A stretch of DNA of 64,000 nucleotides from Eubacterium ventriosum (lineage in GTDB: Bacteria; Bacillota; Clostridia; Lachnospirales; Lachnospiraceae): positions 1,809,501 to 1,873,500 of the forward strand of contig NZ_CP102282.1 of the NCBI RefSeq assembly GCF_025150745.1, in the 5' to 3' direction. Positions 1 through 9,156 of this stretch are shown here, piece after piece. The position numbers were made by a program, and so were the translations under genes. The notes under the pieces were generated by a model, which had not been told where the DNA came from, did not search any database, and was given only the letters and a program-made list of their open reading frames with translations. How positions within the stretch are numbered: position 1 is the stretch's first letter; each line of letters begins with the position of its first letter.

Positions 1-367
1 TAATGGAGTTAAAAAGCATATGATGAAACATGCTGAAAAACTCAGACCTAAATTTCAGGCTGTTATTACAATGCTTGACAAGGAATTAAAAGAGGCTGAC
101 ATTGCAACATGGACAAACCCTAAGGGTGGATATTTCATTTCTTTTGATGTAATGGAAGGCTGTGCTAAGAAGGTTGTTCAGATGTGTAAGGAAGCAGGAA
201 TGGTACTTACAGGAGCAGGAGCAACATATCCTTATGGAAAAGATCCTGAAGATAAAAATATTAGAATCGCTCCATCATTCCCTTCACCTGAAGAATTGGT
301 TGAAGCTAGCAAGATTTTAATTGTTTGCACTAAGATTGCAACAATTGAAAAAATGCTTGATAAATAA
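1..367 (+). CDS. C-terminal part of PLP-dependent aminotransferase (truncated by window edge)
   Basis: An open frame enters from the left edge (codons in phase from base 2) and stops at 367, giving about 121 residues; an internal Met at base 20 is not the real start. The segment WTNPKGGYFISFD followed by GAGATYPYGKDPEDKNIRIAPSFPS resembles the C-terminal small domain of fold-type I aminotransferases, in particular the type Ic aspartate aminotransferase group, where the Arg of NIRIAP would bind the substrate carboxylate. The PLP lysine lies outside the window, so the substrate cannot be settled. A hairpin terminator follows 27 bases after the stop. Confidence 0.75.
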   Translation, partial: NGVKKHMMKHAEKLRPKFQAVITMLDKELKEADIATWTNPKGGYFISFDVMEGCAKKVVQMCKEAGMVLTGAGATYPYGKDPEDKNIRIAPSFPSPEELVEASKILIVCTKIATIEKMLDK

Positions 368-393
368 TGTCAAAAATATTGAACAATATAGAA

Positions 394-429
394 AATAGGT
401 TACATTGATTTTGTGTAACCTATTTTTTA
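394..429 (+). terminator. Rho-independent terminator after the aminotransferase gene
   Basis: An 11-bp stem (AATAGGTTACA at 394-404 with TGTAACCTATT at 414-424) is followed by a T-rich tract. It separates the aminotransferase gene from the minus-strand regulator downstream. Confidence 0.85.
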
Positions 430-486
430 TTTCATATGTAGTAAATCTAAATGAAACTTTGTTATACTTATATGAAAGATTAACTA

Positions 487-807
487 TTATTGTAGGTCTT
501 TTATTATTTTGAGTATTTTTTCTTTTAAAACAGTATCACATTTTTTTAGCTCTAAAATTATCTGTTGGTCAAGTGATTCGTTGTCGGAAGAATATTCTTC
601 GCTGACAACATAGTCAAGGGTTGTGTTCATGGCTTTACATATGTAAACTAACGTGTTAAGTGATACTTTGCTATGGCAGTTTTCGATATTGCTTATATGG
701 CTTACATTTACATCTGCGGCAGTTGCAAGATATTCCTGGGTAAGTCCCATTGAAACTCGTTTCCTTCTGATTTTGTTGCTTATAGCTTTGTAATTAATCT
801 CTTTCAT
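487..807 (-). CDS. XRE-family HTH transcriptional regulator
   Basis: A 106-residue protein with an N-terminal Cro/C1-type helix-turn-helix (roughly residues 8-62): IRRKRVSMGLTQEYLA, then VNVSHISNIEN as the recognition helix, then LNTLVYICKAMN. The C-terminal part is charged and may oligomerise. The frame is open to 834, but a GAGGT motif 8 bases before the ATG at 807 supports the shorter start (MKEINYKAISNK). It reads away from recA, and the roughly 350-base gap between them must hold both promoters. The target is unknown; autoregulation is common in the family but not shown here. Confidence 0.8.
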   Translation of the reverse strand: MKEINYKAISNKIRRKRVSMGLTQEYLATAADVNVSHISNIENCHSKVSLNTLVYICKAMNTTLDYVVSEEYSSDNESLDQQIILELKKCDTVLKEKILKIIKDLQ

Positions 808-1094
808 TTTCGCTACCTCATCTTTCTGTTTCATTAAATTTTATTATGAATGAAAATGTTACTTAATAAGCCGTAACTATAAAATGTTTACCCACAGGAA
901 AAATATGGAAAAAGATTAATCAATATTTTTAAAAAATCACATTAAATCCCCAAGAATTATAAAAATGTATGATAAAAATTCAATTATTATGTTGCTTATT
1001 GAATGAACAAGTAGTAAGATGTACTTATGGTTAAAGCAATGTACGATAAATGCTAATTTACACAGAAAGTTCTATAAAAAATTTTCCGTTGGTA

Positions 1095-1123
1095 TTGACA
1101 GGACTAAAATATTATATTAATAT
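1095..1123 (+). promoter_or_regulatory. recA promoter (TTGACA-17-TAATAT)
   Basis: TTGACA at 1095-1100 and TAATAT at 1118-1123 are separated by 17 bases, just upstream of an SOS box and recA. The bases from 808 to 1094 hold no gene I can support. Confidence 0.8.
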
Positions 1124-1128
1124 TATTA

Positions 1129-1142
1129 CGAACACAAGTTCG
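1129..1142 (+). promoter_or_regulatory. SOS (LexA/DinR) operator of recA
   Basis: CGAACACAAGTTCG is a perfect match to the Gram-positive SOS box CGAAC-N4-GTTCG. It lies 5 bases after the -10 hexamer, over the expected transcription start, where bound LexA would block RNA polymerase. Confidence 0.92.
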
Positions 1143-1163
1143 AAAAGAGAGGAAGACGACGAG

Positions 1164-2201
1164 ATGAATAAAGAAGATAAATTAAAAGCATTGGATGCAG
1201 CCATTGCGCAGATTGAAAGACAGCATGGTAAAGGTTCAATTATGAAGTTAGGAGATTCAGGTAAGTCTATGAATGTGGAAACTATTCCTACAGGTTCTTT
1301 AAGCTTGGATCTTGCTTTGGGTATGGGAGGAATACCTAAGGGCAGAGTAGTTGAAATCTATGGACCTGAATCAAGTGGTAAGACTACTGTAGCTCTTCAT
1401 ATGATTGCGGAAGTTCAGAAGAGAGGCGGAGTTGCAGGTTTTATTGATGCAGAACATGCACTTGATCCTGTATATGCTAAGGCTATAGGTGTTGATATTG
1501 ATAATTTATATATTTCACAGCCTGACTATGGAGAACAGGCGCTTGAAATTACTGAAACAATGGTAAGATCAGGTGCAGTTGACATTATAGTAGTTGACTC
1601 TGTTGCAGCATTAGTTCCTAAGGCCGAAATTGACGGCGAAATGGGTGAATCTCATATGGGACAGCATGCACGTCTCATGTCACAGGCATTACGTAAATTA
1701 ACAGGTATTATGAACAAGACAGGATGTACTGTAATTTTTATTAACCAGTTAAGAGAGAAGATTGGTGTAATGTTTGGTAACCCTGAAACAACTACAGGTG
1801 GTAGAGCGTTAAAATTCTACGCTTCTGTTAGAATGGATGTTAGAAGAGTTGAAACACTTAAGACAGGTGGCGAGATGGTAGGTAACCGCGCAAGAGTTAA
1901 GGTTGTTAAGAATAAGATTGCACCACCATTTAAGGAAGCTGAATTTGATATTATGTTTGGTAAGGGTATATCAAGAGAAGGAGATATTCTTGACTTGGCA
2001 GCTAACTGTGGTGTTGTTATTAAGAGTGGTTCATGGTATGCATATAATAATGAGAAGATTGGTCAGGGACGTGAGAATGCCAAGAAGTACTTTATGGAGA
2101 ATCCTGCAGTAATGGAAGAAGTTGAACAGAAAGTTAGAGATTTCTATAACATTGACGGAACACAGCAGGAAGAAGCAGAACAGCCTGTAGGTGAAGAATA
2201 A
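1164..2201 (+). CDS. recA: RecA recombinase
   Basis: A 345-residue RecA, the usual length. It forms filaments on single-stranded DNA, catalyses strand exchange and triggers LexA self-cleavage. Visible are Walker A GPESSGKT (residues 67-74), IDAEHALDP, the Walker B stretch [12 protein letters not shown], the L2 region with [22 protein letters not shown], and an acidic tail. The frame is open upstream to 1050, but that stretch covers the promoter and SOS box, so the start is ATG 1164 ([13 protein letters not shown]), preceded by GAGAGGA. recX follows after 22 bases and is probably co-transcribed, putting both under SOS control. Confidence 0.97.
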   Translation: MNKEDKLKALDAAIAQIERQHGKGSIMKLGDSGKSMNVETIPTGSLSLDLALGMGGIPKGRVVEIYGPESSGKTTVALHMIAEVQKRGGVAGFIDAEHALDPVYAKAIGVDIDNLYISQPDYGEQALEITETMVRSGAVDIIVVDSVAALVPKAEIDGEMGESHMGQHARLMSQALRKLTGIMNKTGCTVIFINQLREKIGVMFGNPETTTGGRALKFYASVRMDVRRVETLKTGGEMVGNRARVKVVKNKIAPPFKEAEFDIMFGKGISREGDILDLAANCGVVIKSGSWYAYNNEKIGQGRENAKKYFMENPAVMEEVEQKVRDFYNIDGTQQEEAEQPVGEE

Positions 2202-2223
2202 TATAGAATTGCAATAAGGGATT

Positions 2224-2853
2224 ATGATTAGGGTTGTGCGGATAGAGCCTTATAAGAACAGAAACAAAGTTGTATTGGATAATGAAGAGAAGTTTCTACT
2301 GTATAAGGGTGATATTAGAAAGTTTAAATTAGAAAGTAATCAGGAAATTTCTAAAGTAACATATAATGAGATTAAACAGCTATTATATGAGCGTGGAAAA
2401 GAAAGAGCTTTATATATTCTTGATAAGACTTTCAAGACTGAAAAGCAGATTAAGGATAAACTAATTCAGGGAATGTACCCTGAGGATGTTATCAAGAGGA
2501 TTCTTGAATTCCTTAAGAAGTACGACATTATTAATGACAAGAGATATGCTTCAATGTACATTGAGTATAAGGGTAAAACCAGAAGCGGAAGACAGATATC
2601 TCAGGATTTAATGATTAAGGGAATATCTAAGGATATAATTAGCGAAAGCTTTGAATCAACTGATTATTCAGATGTTGACTCTTTAAAGAAGATTATTGAT
2701 AAGAGAGCTAAAAGATATAATCTGGATGACAGGAAGGATTTGCAGAAGTTGTATCAATATCTAATGGGAAAAGGCTATAAATATTCAGATATAAAGAATG
2801 AATTATCAGAGTATTTTGAACATTTGGAAAGTCAATTTGATGATGAAATTTAA
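2224..2853 (+). CDS. recX: Regulatory protein RecX
   Basis: A 209-residue protein of the RecX family, which binds RecA filaments and modulates their growth. The typical tandem three-helix repeats are visible: KERALYILDKTFKTEKQIKDKL, ILEFLKKYDIINDKRYASMYI, and RSGRQISQDLMIKGISKDII, followed by a further repeat ending near LYQYLMGKGYKYSDIKN. It follows recA with no terminator in between, the common Firmicutes arrangement, so co-induction in the SOS response is likely. An AAGGG motif precedes the ATG. Confidence 0.9.
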   Translation: MIRVVRIEPYKNRNKVVLDNEEKFLLYKGDIRKFKLESNQEISKVTYNEIKQLLYERGKERALYILDKTFKTEKQIKDKLIQGMYPEDVIKRILEFLKKYDIINDKRYASMYIEYKGKTRSGRQISQDLMIKGISKDIISESFESTDYSDVDSLKKIIDKRAKRYNLDDRKDLQKLYQYLMGKGYKYSDIKNELSEYFEHLESQFDDEI

Positions 2854-2988
2854 GTCGTTATAGTGATTGAGTAATCTTTGACTTAAATGGTTTCAGTGAG
2901 AAGAATTATTGCTACAATATGTATTAGTTTTCTCATTATTTTACACGACATATTGTTGGAATCTATTCAAAATCTATTAGTGGTTTAC

Positions 2989-3017
2989 TTGACATAAGTA
3001 TACTAATAAAGTAAAAT
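2989..3017 (+). promoter_or_regulatory. rny promoter (TTGACA-17-TAAAAT)
   Basis: TTGACA at 2989-2994 and TAAAAT at 3012-3017 with a 17-base spacer lie 46 bases upstream of the rny start. A weak hairpin between 2895 and 2938 could terminate recX. Confidence 0.8.
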
Positions 3018-3063
3018 AGATTTGTTGTATTGTACAATGAAAACTAAATAAGGAGGTGCTCCT

Positions 3064-4617
3064 GTGAATACTACTACTTGGATTATTGTATTGATTGTAG
3101 TGGCTATAGTAGTTGCACTGATTTCCGCTTTTATCGCAACACAGGTTAGAAAGAATGTTGTAGAGAAGAAGATAGGTTCAGCAGAGGGGAAGGCTAGAGA
3201 GATTATTGATGAAGCAATAAAGTCAGCTGAAGCTAAGAAGAAGGAAGCTCTTTTGGAAGCTAAGGAAGAGAACCTTAAAGCAAAGAACGAACTTGATAAG
3301 GAAATCAAAGAACGAAGAGCTGAAGTACAACGATATGAAAAGAGAGTTCTCAACAAGGAAGAGGCTATTGAAAGAAAGTCAGAGTCTCTTGAAAAGAAAG
3401 AGAACAGTCTGAAGAATAAGGAAGAAAAGTTAGCCGAAGCTCAGACTAAAGTAGACGAATTAAGCGAAAAACGCGTACAGGAACTTGAAAGAATCTCTGG
3501 ATTAACCTCCGAACAGGCAAAAGAATATTTGTTGAAAACTGTTGAAGAAGAAGTTAAAATTGAAACTGCAAAATTAGTGAAAGAATTAGAATCTCAAGCT
3601 AAGGAAGAAGCTGATAAGAAAGCTAAGGAGATAGTAGTAAATGCTATCCAGAAATGTGCTACTGATCATGTTTCAGAAACAACTATTTCTGTAGTTTCAC
3701 TACCTAATGATGAAATGAAAGGTAGAATTATTGGTAGAGAGGGAAGAAATATTAGAACTCTTGAATCACTTACAGGTGTTGATTTGATTATCGATGATAC
3801 ACCGGAAGCTGTTGTTTTATCAGGATTTGATCCAATCAGAAGAGAGATTGCAAGAATTGCACTTGAAAAGCTGATTGTAGACGGACGAATCCAGCCAACA
3901 AGAATAGAAGAAATGGTAAATAAGGCTCGAAAAGAAGTAGAGACTATGATTCGTGAAGAAGGTGAAGCAGCAACATTAGAGGTAGGTGTACATGGAATAC
4001 ATCCTGAACTTGTAAAACTTCTTGGTAAGATGAAGTTTAGAACAAGTTATGGACAAAATGCTTTGAAACACTCAATTGAAGTTGCACATCTTTCAGGATT
4101 GTTAGCGGCTGAGATGGGATTAGATGTAAGAATTGCTAAGAGAGCAGGTTTATTACATGATATAGGTAAAGCAGTTGACCATGAAATGGAAGGCACACAT
4201 ATTCAGCTTGGTGTAGACTTATGTAGAAAATACAAAGAGTCAGCAGTTGTTATTAATGCTGTTGAAGCACACCATGGTGACGTTGAACCTGAAAATCTTA
4301 TTGCATGTATCGTTCAGGCTGCAGATGCTATTTCTGCTGCAAGACCAGGTGCAAGAAGAGAAACACTTGAGACATACACAAATAGACTTAAACAGTTAGA
4401 AGATATTACAAATTCATTCGAGGGAGTGGACAAATCTTTTGCCATTCAGGCAGGTAGAGAGATTCGAGTTATGGTTATTCCTGAAAAGGTTACAGATGCC
4501 GATATGGTGTTAATGGCTAGAGATATTTCTAAACAGATTGAAGCTGAGTTAGAATATCCGGGACAGATTAAGGTTAACGTTGTTAGGGAATCCAGAGCAA
4601 TAGATTACGCAAAATAA
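3064..4617 (+). CDS. rny: Ribonuclease Y
   Basis: A 517-residue membrane-anchored endoribonuclease that starts mRNA decay in Firmicutes. Order of parts: an N-terminal transmembrane helix (about residues 5-27), a long Lys/Glu-rich coiled coil (about 30-195), a KH domain with [15 protein letters not shown] (about 218-232), and an HD domain with [12 protein letters not shown] carrying the catalytic His-Asp pair. GTG start at 3064 with AGGAGG about 8 bases before it. It has its own promoter and a strong terminator, so it is monocistronic. Confidence 0.95.
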   Translation: MNTTTWIIVLIVVAIVVALISAFIATQVRKNVVEKKIGSAEGKAREIIDEAIKSAEAKKKEALLEAKEENLKAKNELDKEIKERRAEVQRYEKRVLNKEEAIERKSESLEKKENSLKNKEEKLAEAQTKVDELSEKRVQELERISGLTSEQAKEYLLKTVEEEVKIETAKLVKELESQAKEEADKKAKEIVVNAIQKCATDHVSETTISVVSLPNDEMKGRIIGREGRNIRTLESLTGVDLIIDDTPEAVVLSGFDPIRREIARIALEKLIVDGRIQPTRIEEMVNKARKEVETMIREEGEAATLEVGVHGIHPELVKLLGKMKFRTSYGQNALKHSIEVAHLSGLLAAEMGLDVRIAKRAGLLHDIGKAVDHEMEGTHIQLGVDLCRKYKESAVVINAVEAHHGDVEPENLIACIVQAADAISAARPGARRETLETYTNRLKQLEDITNSFEGVDKSFAIQAGREIRVMVIPEKVTDADMVLMARDISKQIEAELEYPGQIKVNVVRESRAIDYAK

Positions 4618-4630
4618 ATCTACAAATAAT

Positions 4631-4680
4631 AGGTGTTATATATTACTTAGTGTTATATATAACACCTTTTCTTTTTTTCT
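4631..4680 (+). terminator. Terminator after rny
   Basis: AGGTGTTATATAT at 4631-4643 pairs with ATATATAACACCT at 4655-4667, followed by TTTTCTTTTTTTC. Confidence 0.9.
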
Positions 4681-4774
4681 ATAATGGGATATACTTTAAT
4701 ATATTACAGTGTCAAAAGATTTTTTGATAACTTAATCTTTATGATAAATGTGTGAAAATATGGAGGTATACAAA

Positions 4775-5569
4775 ATGGATATGATTGGTTTTATTGGTAT
4801 GGGAAATATGGGAACGGCTATGCTAAAGGGAGCAAAAAGAACATTTGATGGTTCCCAGATTATATTTCATAGAAAATCAGTGGATAAAATGAAAAAATTG
4901 GCAGAAGAAGAAAAGGTGAATTATGCCATGTCTAATTCAGAAGTGGTTGAAAAGTCAAAGTACATAATTTTGGCAATAAAGCCTCAAATGTTTGAAAAAG
5001 TTATAGATGAAATAAATGACAGTTTAGACAATGATAAAGTTATTATTTCTCTTGCACCGGGATTTACAATTACTCAGTTAAAAGAAAAATTAAAAGCCGG
5101 CAGAATTGTAAGAAGCATGCCTAATACTCCAGCTATGATTGGAGAAGGAATGACGGGAGTATGTTTTGATGAAAATGAATTTGATGAAAATGAAATAGAT
5201 GTTATTAATAAGATTTTTGAGGCAACAGGAAAAGCAAAGAAGGTTGACGAAAAACTTATGAATAGTGTTGTCTGTGCTAGCGGAAGTTCACCGGCGTATG
5301 TGTTTATGTTCATTGAAGCATTGGCAGACAGTGCCGTAAAATGCGGATTGCCTAGAAAGGATGCTTATGAATTTGTTGCACAGACAGTTTTAGGTTCTGC
5401 TAAGTTGATGCTTGAAACAGGAAAGCATCCGGGAGAATTAAAGGATATGGTATGTTCACCTGGCGGAACAACTATTGCAGGAGTTGCCGAATTAGAAAAG
5501 AATGGATTTAGAAAAGCAATTTTTGAGGCAACAGATGCATGCTTTAATAAATGTAATAACATTAAATAA
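4775..5569 (+). CDS. proC: Pyrroline-5-carboxylate reductase
   Basis: Last step of proline synthesis: NAD(P)H reduction of pyrroline-5-carboxylate to L-proline in the cytoplasm. The 264-residue protein opens with the Rossmann motif IGFIGMGNMGTAML and carries the diagnostic RSMPNTPAMIGEGMT and the C-terminal helix segment CSPGGTTIAGVAELE. The start is ATG 4775 (MDMIGF) because TGGAGG sits 7 bases upstream, although the frame is open to 4748. The nearby proBA genes are absent, so it is scattered from the rest of its pathway. Confidence 0.95.
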   Translation: MDMIGFIGMGNMGTAMLKGAKRTFDGSQIIFHRKSVDKMKKLAEEEKVNYAMSNSEVVEKSKYIILAIKPQMFEKVIDEINDSLDNDKVIISLAPGFTITQLKEKLKAGRIVRSMPNTPAMIGEGMTGVCFDENEFDENEIDVINKIFEATGKAKKVDEKLMNSVVCASGSSPAYVFMFIEALADSAVKCGLPRKDAYEFVAQTVLGSAKLMLETGKHPGELKDMVCSPGGTTIAGVAELEKNGFRKAIFEATDACFNKCNNIK

Positions 5570-5607
5570 GCATATTAAAAAATATAGAAAGTGAGGCTAA
5601 TATAAAT

Positions 5608-6156
5608 ATGAGCAATATTGGCAATTTTAAAAGAGTAGGACGTGAAGTTGTTTATAAGGGAAAGATTCTTGAGTTTTGTCAGGATGAAATCCAAACATCT
5701 AAAGGTCATCATGTAACATGGGATTTTCTTAACCACAAGGGTGCGGCAGCTATTGTGCCTGTAATGGATGATGGAAAGATTCTTATGGTTAAGCAGTGGA
5801 GAAATGTTGTGAACAGAGTTTCTCTTGAAATTCCTGCGGGAGCAAAGGACACTGTGGAAGAACCAACTCTTGAATGTGCAACAAGAGAGTTGGAAGAAGA
5901 GACTGGTTACAAACCGGGAAGAATGGAATTTCTCCACACAATAGTTCCGGCTGTTGCTTATTCAGGAGAAATAATAGATATTTATGTGGCATTTGATTTA
6001 CAAAAATCGCATCAGAATTTTGACGAGGACGAAGATATTGAATTGGTTGCATACACTATTGAAGAATTAATTGAAAAAGTTATGTCAAATGAAATTCAGG
6101 ATGTAAAGACAATGGCTGCTATTTTGGCATATTATTATAAATACTGTAATAAATAA
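5608..6156 (+). CDS. nudF: NUDIX hydrolase, ADP-ribose pyrophosphatase type
   Basis: A 182-residue NUDIX protein expected to hydrolyse ADP-ribose to AMP and ribose-5-phosphate. The NUDIX box is recognisable at about residues 78-101 (PAGAKDTVEE ... RELEEETGY), but there is one residue more than the canonical spacing between the opening Gly and the REL-x-EE core. The gene order NUDIX - membrane protein - xerD - deoB - dacF resembles B. subtilis nudF/spoIIM/xerD/drm/dacF. ATG start at 5608, GTGAGG upstream. Confidence 0.85.
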   Translation: MSNIGNFKRVGREVVYKGKILEFCQDEIQTSKGHHVTWDFLNHKGAAAIVPVMDDGKILMVKQWRNVVNRVSLEIPAGAKDTVEEPTLECATRELEEETGYKPGRMEFLHTIVPAVAYSGEIIDIYVAFDLQKSHQNFDEDEDIELVAYTIEELIEKVMSNEIQDVKTMAAILAYYYKYCNK

Positions 6157-6199
6157 TAAAATAAAACATAGAATTTATAAAAAATATGTGTGACTTACA

Positions 6200-6649
6200 T
6201 TGAATATATTTATGAAGAATTTTAAAATCTACACTTTTCTGCTTGGAATAATTGTTGGAACAATTGTTTTTAATGTAATAAGTGTAGATTTTTCTTTTGA
6301 AGATATTTATAACATAAAAATAAATAATTTTATTGGAAATTTCATATTTGTAATCTTATATTTGATAAAGTATATAATTTTCTATTCAATACTTATGATT
6401 ATAAAAGATAAGAATGTAGTGGCGGCATTTCTCCTATTTGCTCAGGGGTTATATTTTTCAGGTTTAATTACAATAATAGTTTATACCCAAAATTATATTT
6501 GTATATGTGGAATAATAATTCTAATAACAAAAATAGCCATAATTTTAACACTCTTTAATGAAATGCAGCTTAGAAAAAAGGTGCTGTATGTTTTTGTTAC
6601 AGTGATAATGGGAGGCTTTTTAGAAAATATTTTGATTTTTTTATTATGA
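6200..6649 (+). CDS. Small integral membrane protein, possibly divergent SpoIIM
   Basis: A 149-residue hydrophobic protein with about four or five transmembrane segments (roughly 13-30, 43-66, 72-90, 95-115 and 128-149). I do not recognise it by motif. Its place between nudF and xerD matches that of spoIIM, a DNA-translocase/engulfment partner in B. subtilis, and its size and topology are compatible, so a divergent SpoIIM is an inference from context. The start is uncertain: TTG 6200 or ATG 6212, neither with a convincing RBS. Confidence 0.55.
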   Translation: MNIFMKNFKIYTFLLGIIVGTIVFNVISVDFSFEDIYNIKINNFIGNFIFVILYLIKYIIFYSILMIIKDKNVVAAFLLFAQGLYFSGLITIIVYTQNYICICGIIILITKIAIILTLFNEMQLRKKVLYVFVTVIMGGFLENILIFLL

Positions 6650-6739
6650 AAAATAACTACATATGGTATTGAAAAAGCAAAAAATAATACATATATTGTA
6701 TTACTTAAAAATAACAAGTTTTTTAAGAGAAAAATGTGT

Positions 6740-6768
6740 TTGATTTTCCCTTTAAAGCCTTATATAAT
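6740..6768 (+). promoter_or_regulatory. xerD promoter (TTGATT-17-TATAAT)
   Basis: TTGATT at 6740-6745 and TATAAT at 6763-6768 with a 17-base spacer, 38 bases before the xerD start. Confidence 0.85.
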
Positions 6769-6806
6769 AGGTATATCACGCTAAAAGCAGAGGATAGTGA
6801 GAAAAG

Positions 6807-7694
6807 ATGCAGAATATAATTGAAGAATTCATTTTACAATTGCATACTAAAAAGGATACTTCAAGCAATACTGAAATTTCATACAAAAGAGATCTTACAA
6901 AATTTTTTGAATATTTAAATATTGGCAGTATAGAAGAAATTAAAAATATTACTAAGCATGATTTAGAAGGATACATAAAACATTTAAGTGACATTGGAAG
7001 AGCCACAACAACTATATCACGTAATGTCGCATCAATTAAGGCATTTTTTGCTTATTTATATGATGAAGAAATTATGAAGAGCAATCCTTCAGTGGGGTTA
7101 AAGGCGCCTAAAATTATTAAGAAGGTACCTGAAATTTTAACTGTAAGTCAGGTAGATGCATTGTTAGAACAGCCATCTAAAAATTCGCCTAAGGAATTAA
7201 GAGATAAGGCTATGTTGGAACTTTTATATGCAACAGGAATGAGAGTTACTGAATTAATAACTCTGAAAATGGATGATGTAAATCTGGCACAGGAATATGT
7301 GGTTTGCCACGATAGAAAGAAGGAGAGAATTGTTCCTTTTGGTTCGGATGCAAAGAAGGCTTTAGTAAGATATATAACAGATGGAAGAGAGTATTTGTTG
7401 GGAGATAACGAAGACAGCGTTATAATGTTCCCTAATTGTCAGGGTGGAGCAATGAGTCGCCAGGGCTTTTGGAAATTAATCAAGATGTATGGCAAAAAAG
7501 CGGGCATAGAGACAGAATTGACACCACATACATTAAGACATTCGTTTGCTTCCCATTTAGTTGAAAATGGGGCAGATTTAAAGTCTGTACAAGAAATGCT
7601 TGGACATTCTGATATATCAACAACACAGATTTATATGACATCCGGAAATAAAAGAGTGCGAGAAGTATATGCCAAGGCACATCCGAAGGCATAA
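6807..7694 (+). CDS. xerD: Site-specific tyrosine recombinase XerD
   Basis: A 295-residue tyrosine recombinase. It resolves chromosome dimers at dif, normally with XerC or as the Firmicutes XerD/RipX partner. N-terminal SAM-like DNA-binding domain (about 1-90) is followed by the catalytic domain with Arg in GMRVTELITLK, HTLRHSFASHLVENG (His and Arg), LGHSDISTTQIY (His and nucleophile Tyr). Length and context (next to deoB and dacF) fit the housekeeping XerD rather than a phage integrase; no attachment site or cargo is adjacent. Confidence 0.93.
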   Translation: MQNIIEEFILQLHTKKDTSSNTEISYKRDLTKFFEYLNIGSIEEIKNITKHDLEGYIKHLSDIGRATTTISRNVASIKAFFAYLYDEEIMKSNPSVGLKAPKIIKKVPEILTVSQVDALLEQPSKNSPKELRDKAMLELLYATGMRVTELITLKMDDVNLAQEYVVCHDRKKERIVPFGSDAKKALVRYITDGREYLLGDNEDSVIMFPNCQGGAMSRQGFWKLIKMYGKKAGIETELTPHTLRHSFASHLVENGADLKSVQEMLGHSDISTTQIYMTSGNKRVREVYAKAHPKA

Positions 7695-7766
7695 GATTTA
7701 CTTTAAAAGAAAAGTTAAAGTAATGTGATATGATTGAAAACAATATTGAATATTATAAGTAGTGAG

Positions 7767-7795
7767 AAAGGAACAGCGTAGACTGTTCCTTTTTT
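7767..7795 (+). terminator. Terminator after xerD
   Basis: AAAGGAACAG at 7767-7776 pairs with CTGTTCCTTT (7783-7792) and ends in a T-run. It faces the minus-strand aroF gene, whose end lies about 60 bases on. Confidence 0.88.
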
Positions 7796-7850
7796 AGTGT
7801 GGTATGTAGATTTATATAAGTGTAATTTGATTACACATTTCACACCATCT

Positions 7851-8879
7851 TTAAGCTTCTTCAGCAATGATGTGTAATAATTTTTCAGTGTCATCCCATC
7901 CTAAGCATGGATCAGTAATTGATTTACCATAAATATGTTCATCAACTTTTTGGTTGCCACCTTCGATATAGCTTTCAATCATTAAGCCTTTTACAAAGCC
8001 CTTTAAGTCATTTGAATGTTTACGGTTATGCATGATTTCCTTAGCAATACGAATCTGCTCCATATATTTTTTGTTTGAATTTGAATGGTTACAGTCAATA
8101 ACTAAAGCAGGATTAGCAAATCCCTTATCTTTGTACATTTCGTATAAGTTAACCATATCTTCATAATGGTAGTTAGGAATGCACTGTCCGTACTGATTAA
8201 CGGCACCACGTAAAATTGCATGTGCCAAATCGTTACCTGTTGTCTGAACATCCCATCCTCTGTAAAGGAATGAATGAGATGACTGCGCTGCTTCAATAGA
8301 GTTAAGCATGATTGACAAGTCTCCGCTTGTAGGATTCTTCATGCCTACAGGAATATCCATACCGCTGGCTGTAAGTCTGTGCTGCTGATCTTCAACTGAT
8401 CTTGCACCAACTGCCACATATGAAAGACAATCTGAAAAATATCTTGCATTCTCAGGATAAAGCATTTCATCTGCAAGAGGGAATCCTGTATCTTCCATAA
8501 TCTTTAAGAACATCTGTCTTATAGTAATTAAACCCTGAAGTAAGTCAGGTTTCTTTTCAGGATCAGGCTGATGAAGCATACCTTTGTAACCCTTACCTGT
8601 TGTACGAGGCTTGTTAGTGTAAACACGAGGAATAATAAAAAGCTTATCTTTAACTTCTTCCTGAACTCTTGCAAGTCTTCCAACATAATCTTCAACAGCT
8701 TCCTGATTATCTGCTGAACACGGTCCGATTATTACAGCAAATTTATCACTTTCACCTGTAAAAATCTTTCTGATTTCTTCGTCATTGAGTTGTTTCTGTT
8801 TTTCAACTGCCTCTGGAACAGGGTACATAGTTTTAATTTCCAAAGGTGTGGGTAATTTTCTAAAAAATGTGCTACTCAT
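7851..8879 (-). CDS. aroF: 3-deoxy-7-phosphoheptulonate (DAHP) synthase, class I alpha
   Basis: First step of the shikimate pathway: phosphoenolpyruvate plus erythrose-4-phosphate to DAHP. The 342-residue protein has the AroF/G/H-type layout: an N-terminal extension with FRKLPTPLEIKTMYPV, the PEP loop IIGPCSADNQEAVEDYVGRL, the TNKPRTTGKGYKGM segment, GMKNPTSGDLSIMLNSIEA, and metal ligands in VIDCNHSNSNKKYMEQ. AAGGAGA precedes the ATG. It stands alone on the minus strand; which aromatic amino acid inhibits it cannot be read safely, so the symbol is by family. Confidence 0.93.
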   Translation of the reverse strand: MSSTFFRKLPTPLEIKTMYPVPEAVEKQKQLNDEEIRKIFTGESDKFAVIIGPCSADNQEAVEDYVGRLARVQEEVKDKLFIIPRVYTNKPRTTGKGYKGMLHQPDPEKKPDLLQGLITIRQMFLKIMEDTGFPLADEMLYPENARYFSDCLSYVAVGARSVEDQQHRLTASGMDIPVGMKNPTSGDLSIMLNSIEAAQSSHSFLYRGWDVQTTGNDLAHAILRGAVNQYGQCIPNYHYEDMVNLYEMYKDKGFANPALVIDCNHSNSNKKYMEQIRIAKEIMHNRKHSNDLKGFVKGLMIESYIEGGNQKVDEHIYGKSITDPCLGWDDTEKLLHIIAEEA

Positions 8880-8896
8880 AGTTGGTCTCCTTTTTC

Positions 8897-8936
8897 CCTA
8901 TTAGAAATATATATTTGTTCAATAAATTTCTATAGG
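8897..8936 (-). promoter_or_regulatory. Leader hairpin in front of the aroF ribosome binding site
   Basis: On the minus strand CCTATAGAAAT (8936-8926) pairs with ATTTCTAATAGG (8908-8897) with one bulged base. The stem ends a few bases before AAGGAGA. No T-run follows, so it is not a plain terminator; a role in mRNA stability or translation is possible. Confidence 0.4.
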
Positions 8937-8938
8937 AC

Positions 8939-8966
8939 AGTATAACATAAATGCCTTATTTTTCAA
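8939..8966 (-). promoter_or_regulatory. aroF promoter (TTGAAA-16-TATACT)
   Basis: On the minus strand TTGAAA (8966-8961) and TATACT (8944-8939) are 16 bases apart, about 60 bases before the aroF start. The transcribed leader contains a hairpin whose 3' arm ends just before the RBS. Confidence 0.7.
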
Positions 8967-9156
8967 TAAAAAGGACATAAATGCAGAAGAAAAAGGTCAG
9001 AAAATGTGGTATAAATATGATAAAACATAGTAGAAAATGAAAAAATATAGTATAATGCATTTTAACAGAAATATTTTATGGGATTATAGTTCAGCAAGAT
9101 TCTATTAATCTGTAATTATACAATAATGAAAAATAAAAGTAGAAAGGGGAAGTGGT

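Noticed and set aside
1050-1163. N-terminal extension of the recA frame
   Set aside because: It spans the promoter and SOS box, and the RecA family start is at 1164.
3003-3356. Minus-strand frame opposite the start of rny
   Set aside because: It is the antisense of the Lys/Glu-rich coiled coil and gives a low-complexity Ser/Phe protein with no RBS.
5575-6052. Two overlapping minus-strand frames opposite nudF
   Set aside because: Antisense shadows without RBS or recognisable motifs.
6807-7694. Integrase of a mobile element
   Set aside because: Length, gene order and lack of adjacent mobile genes point to the housekeeping XerD.
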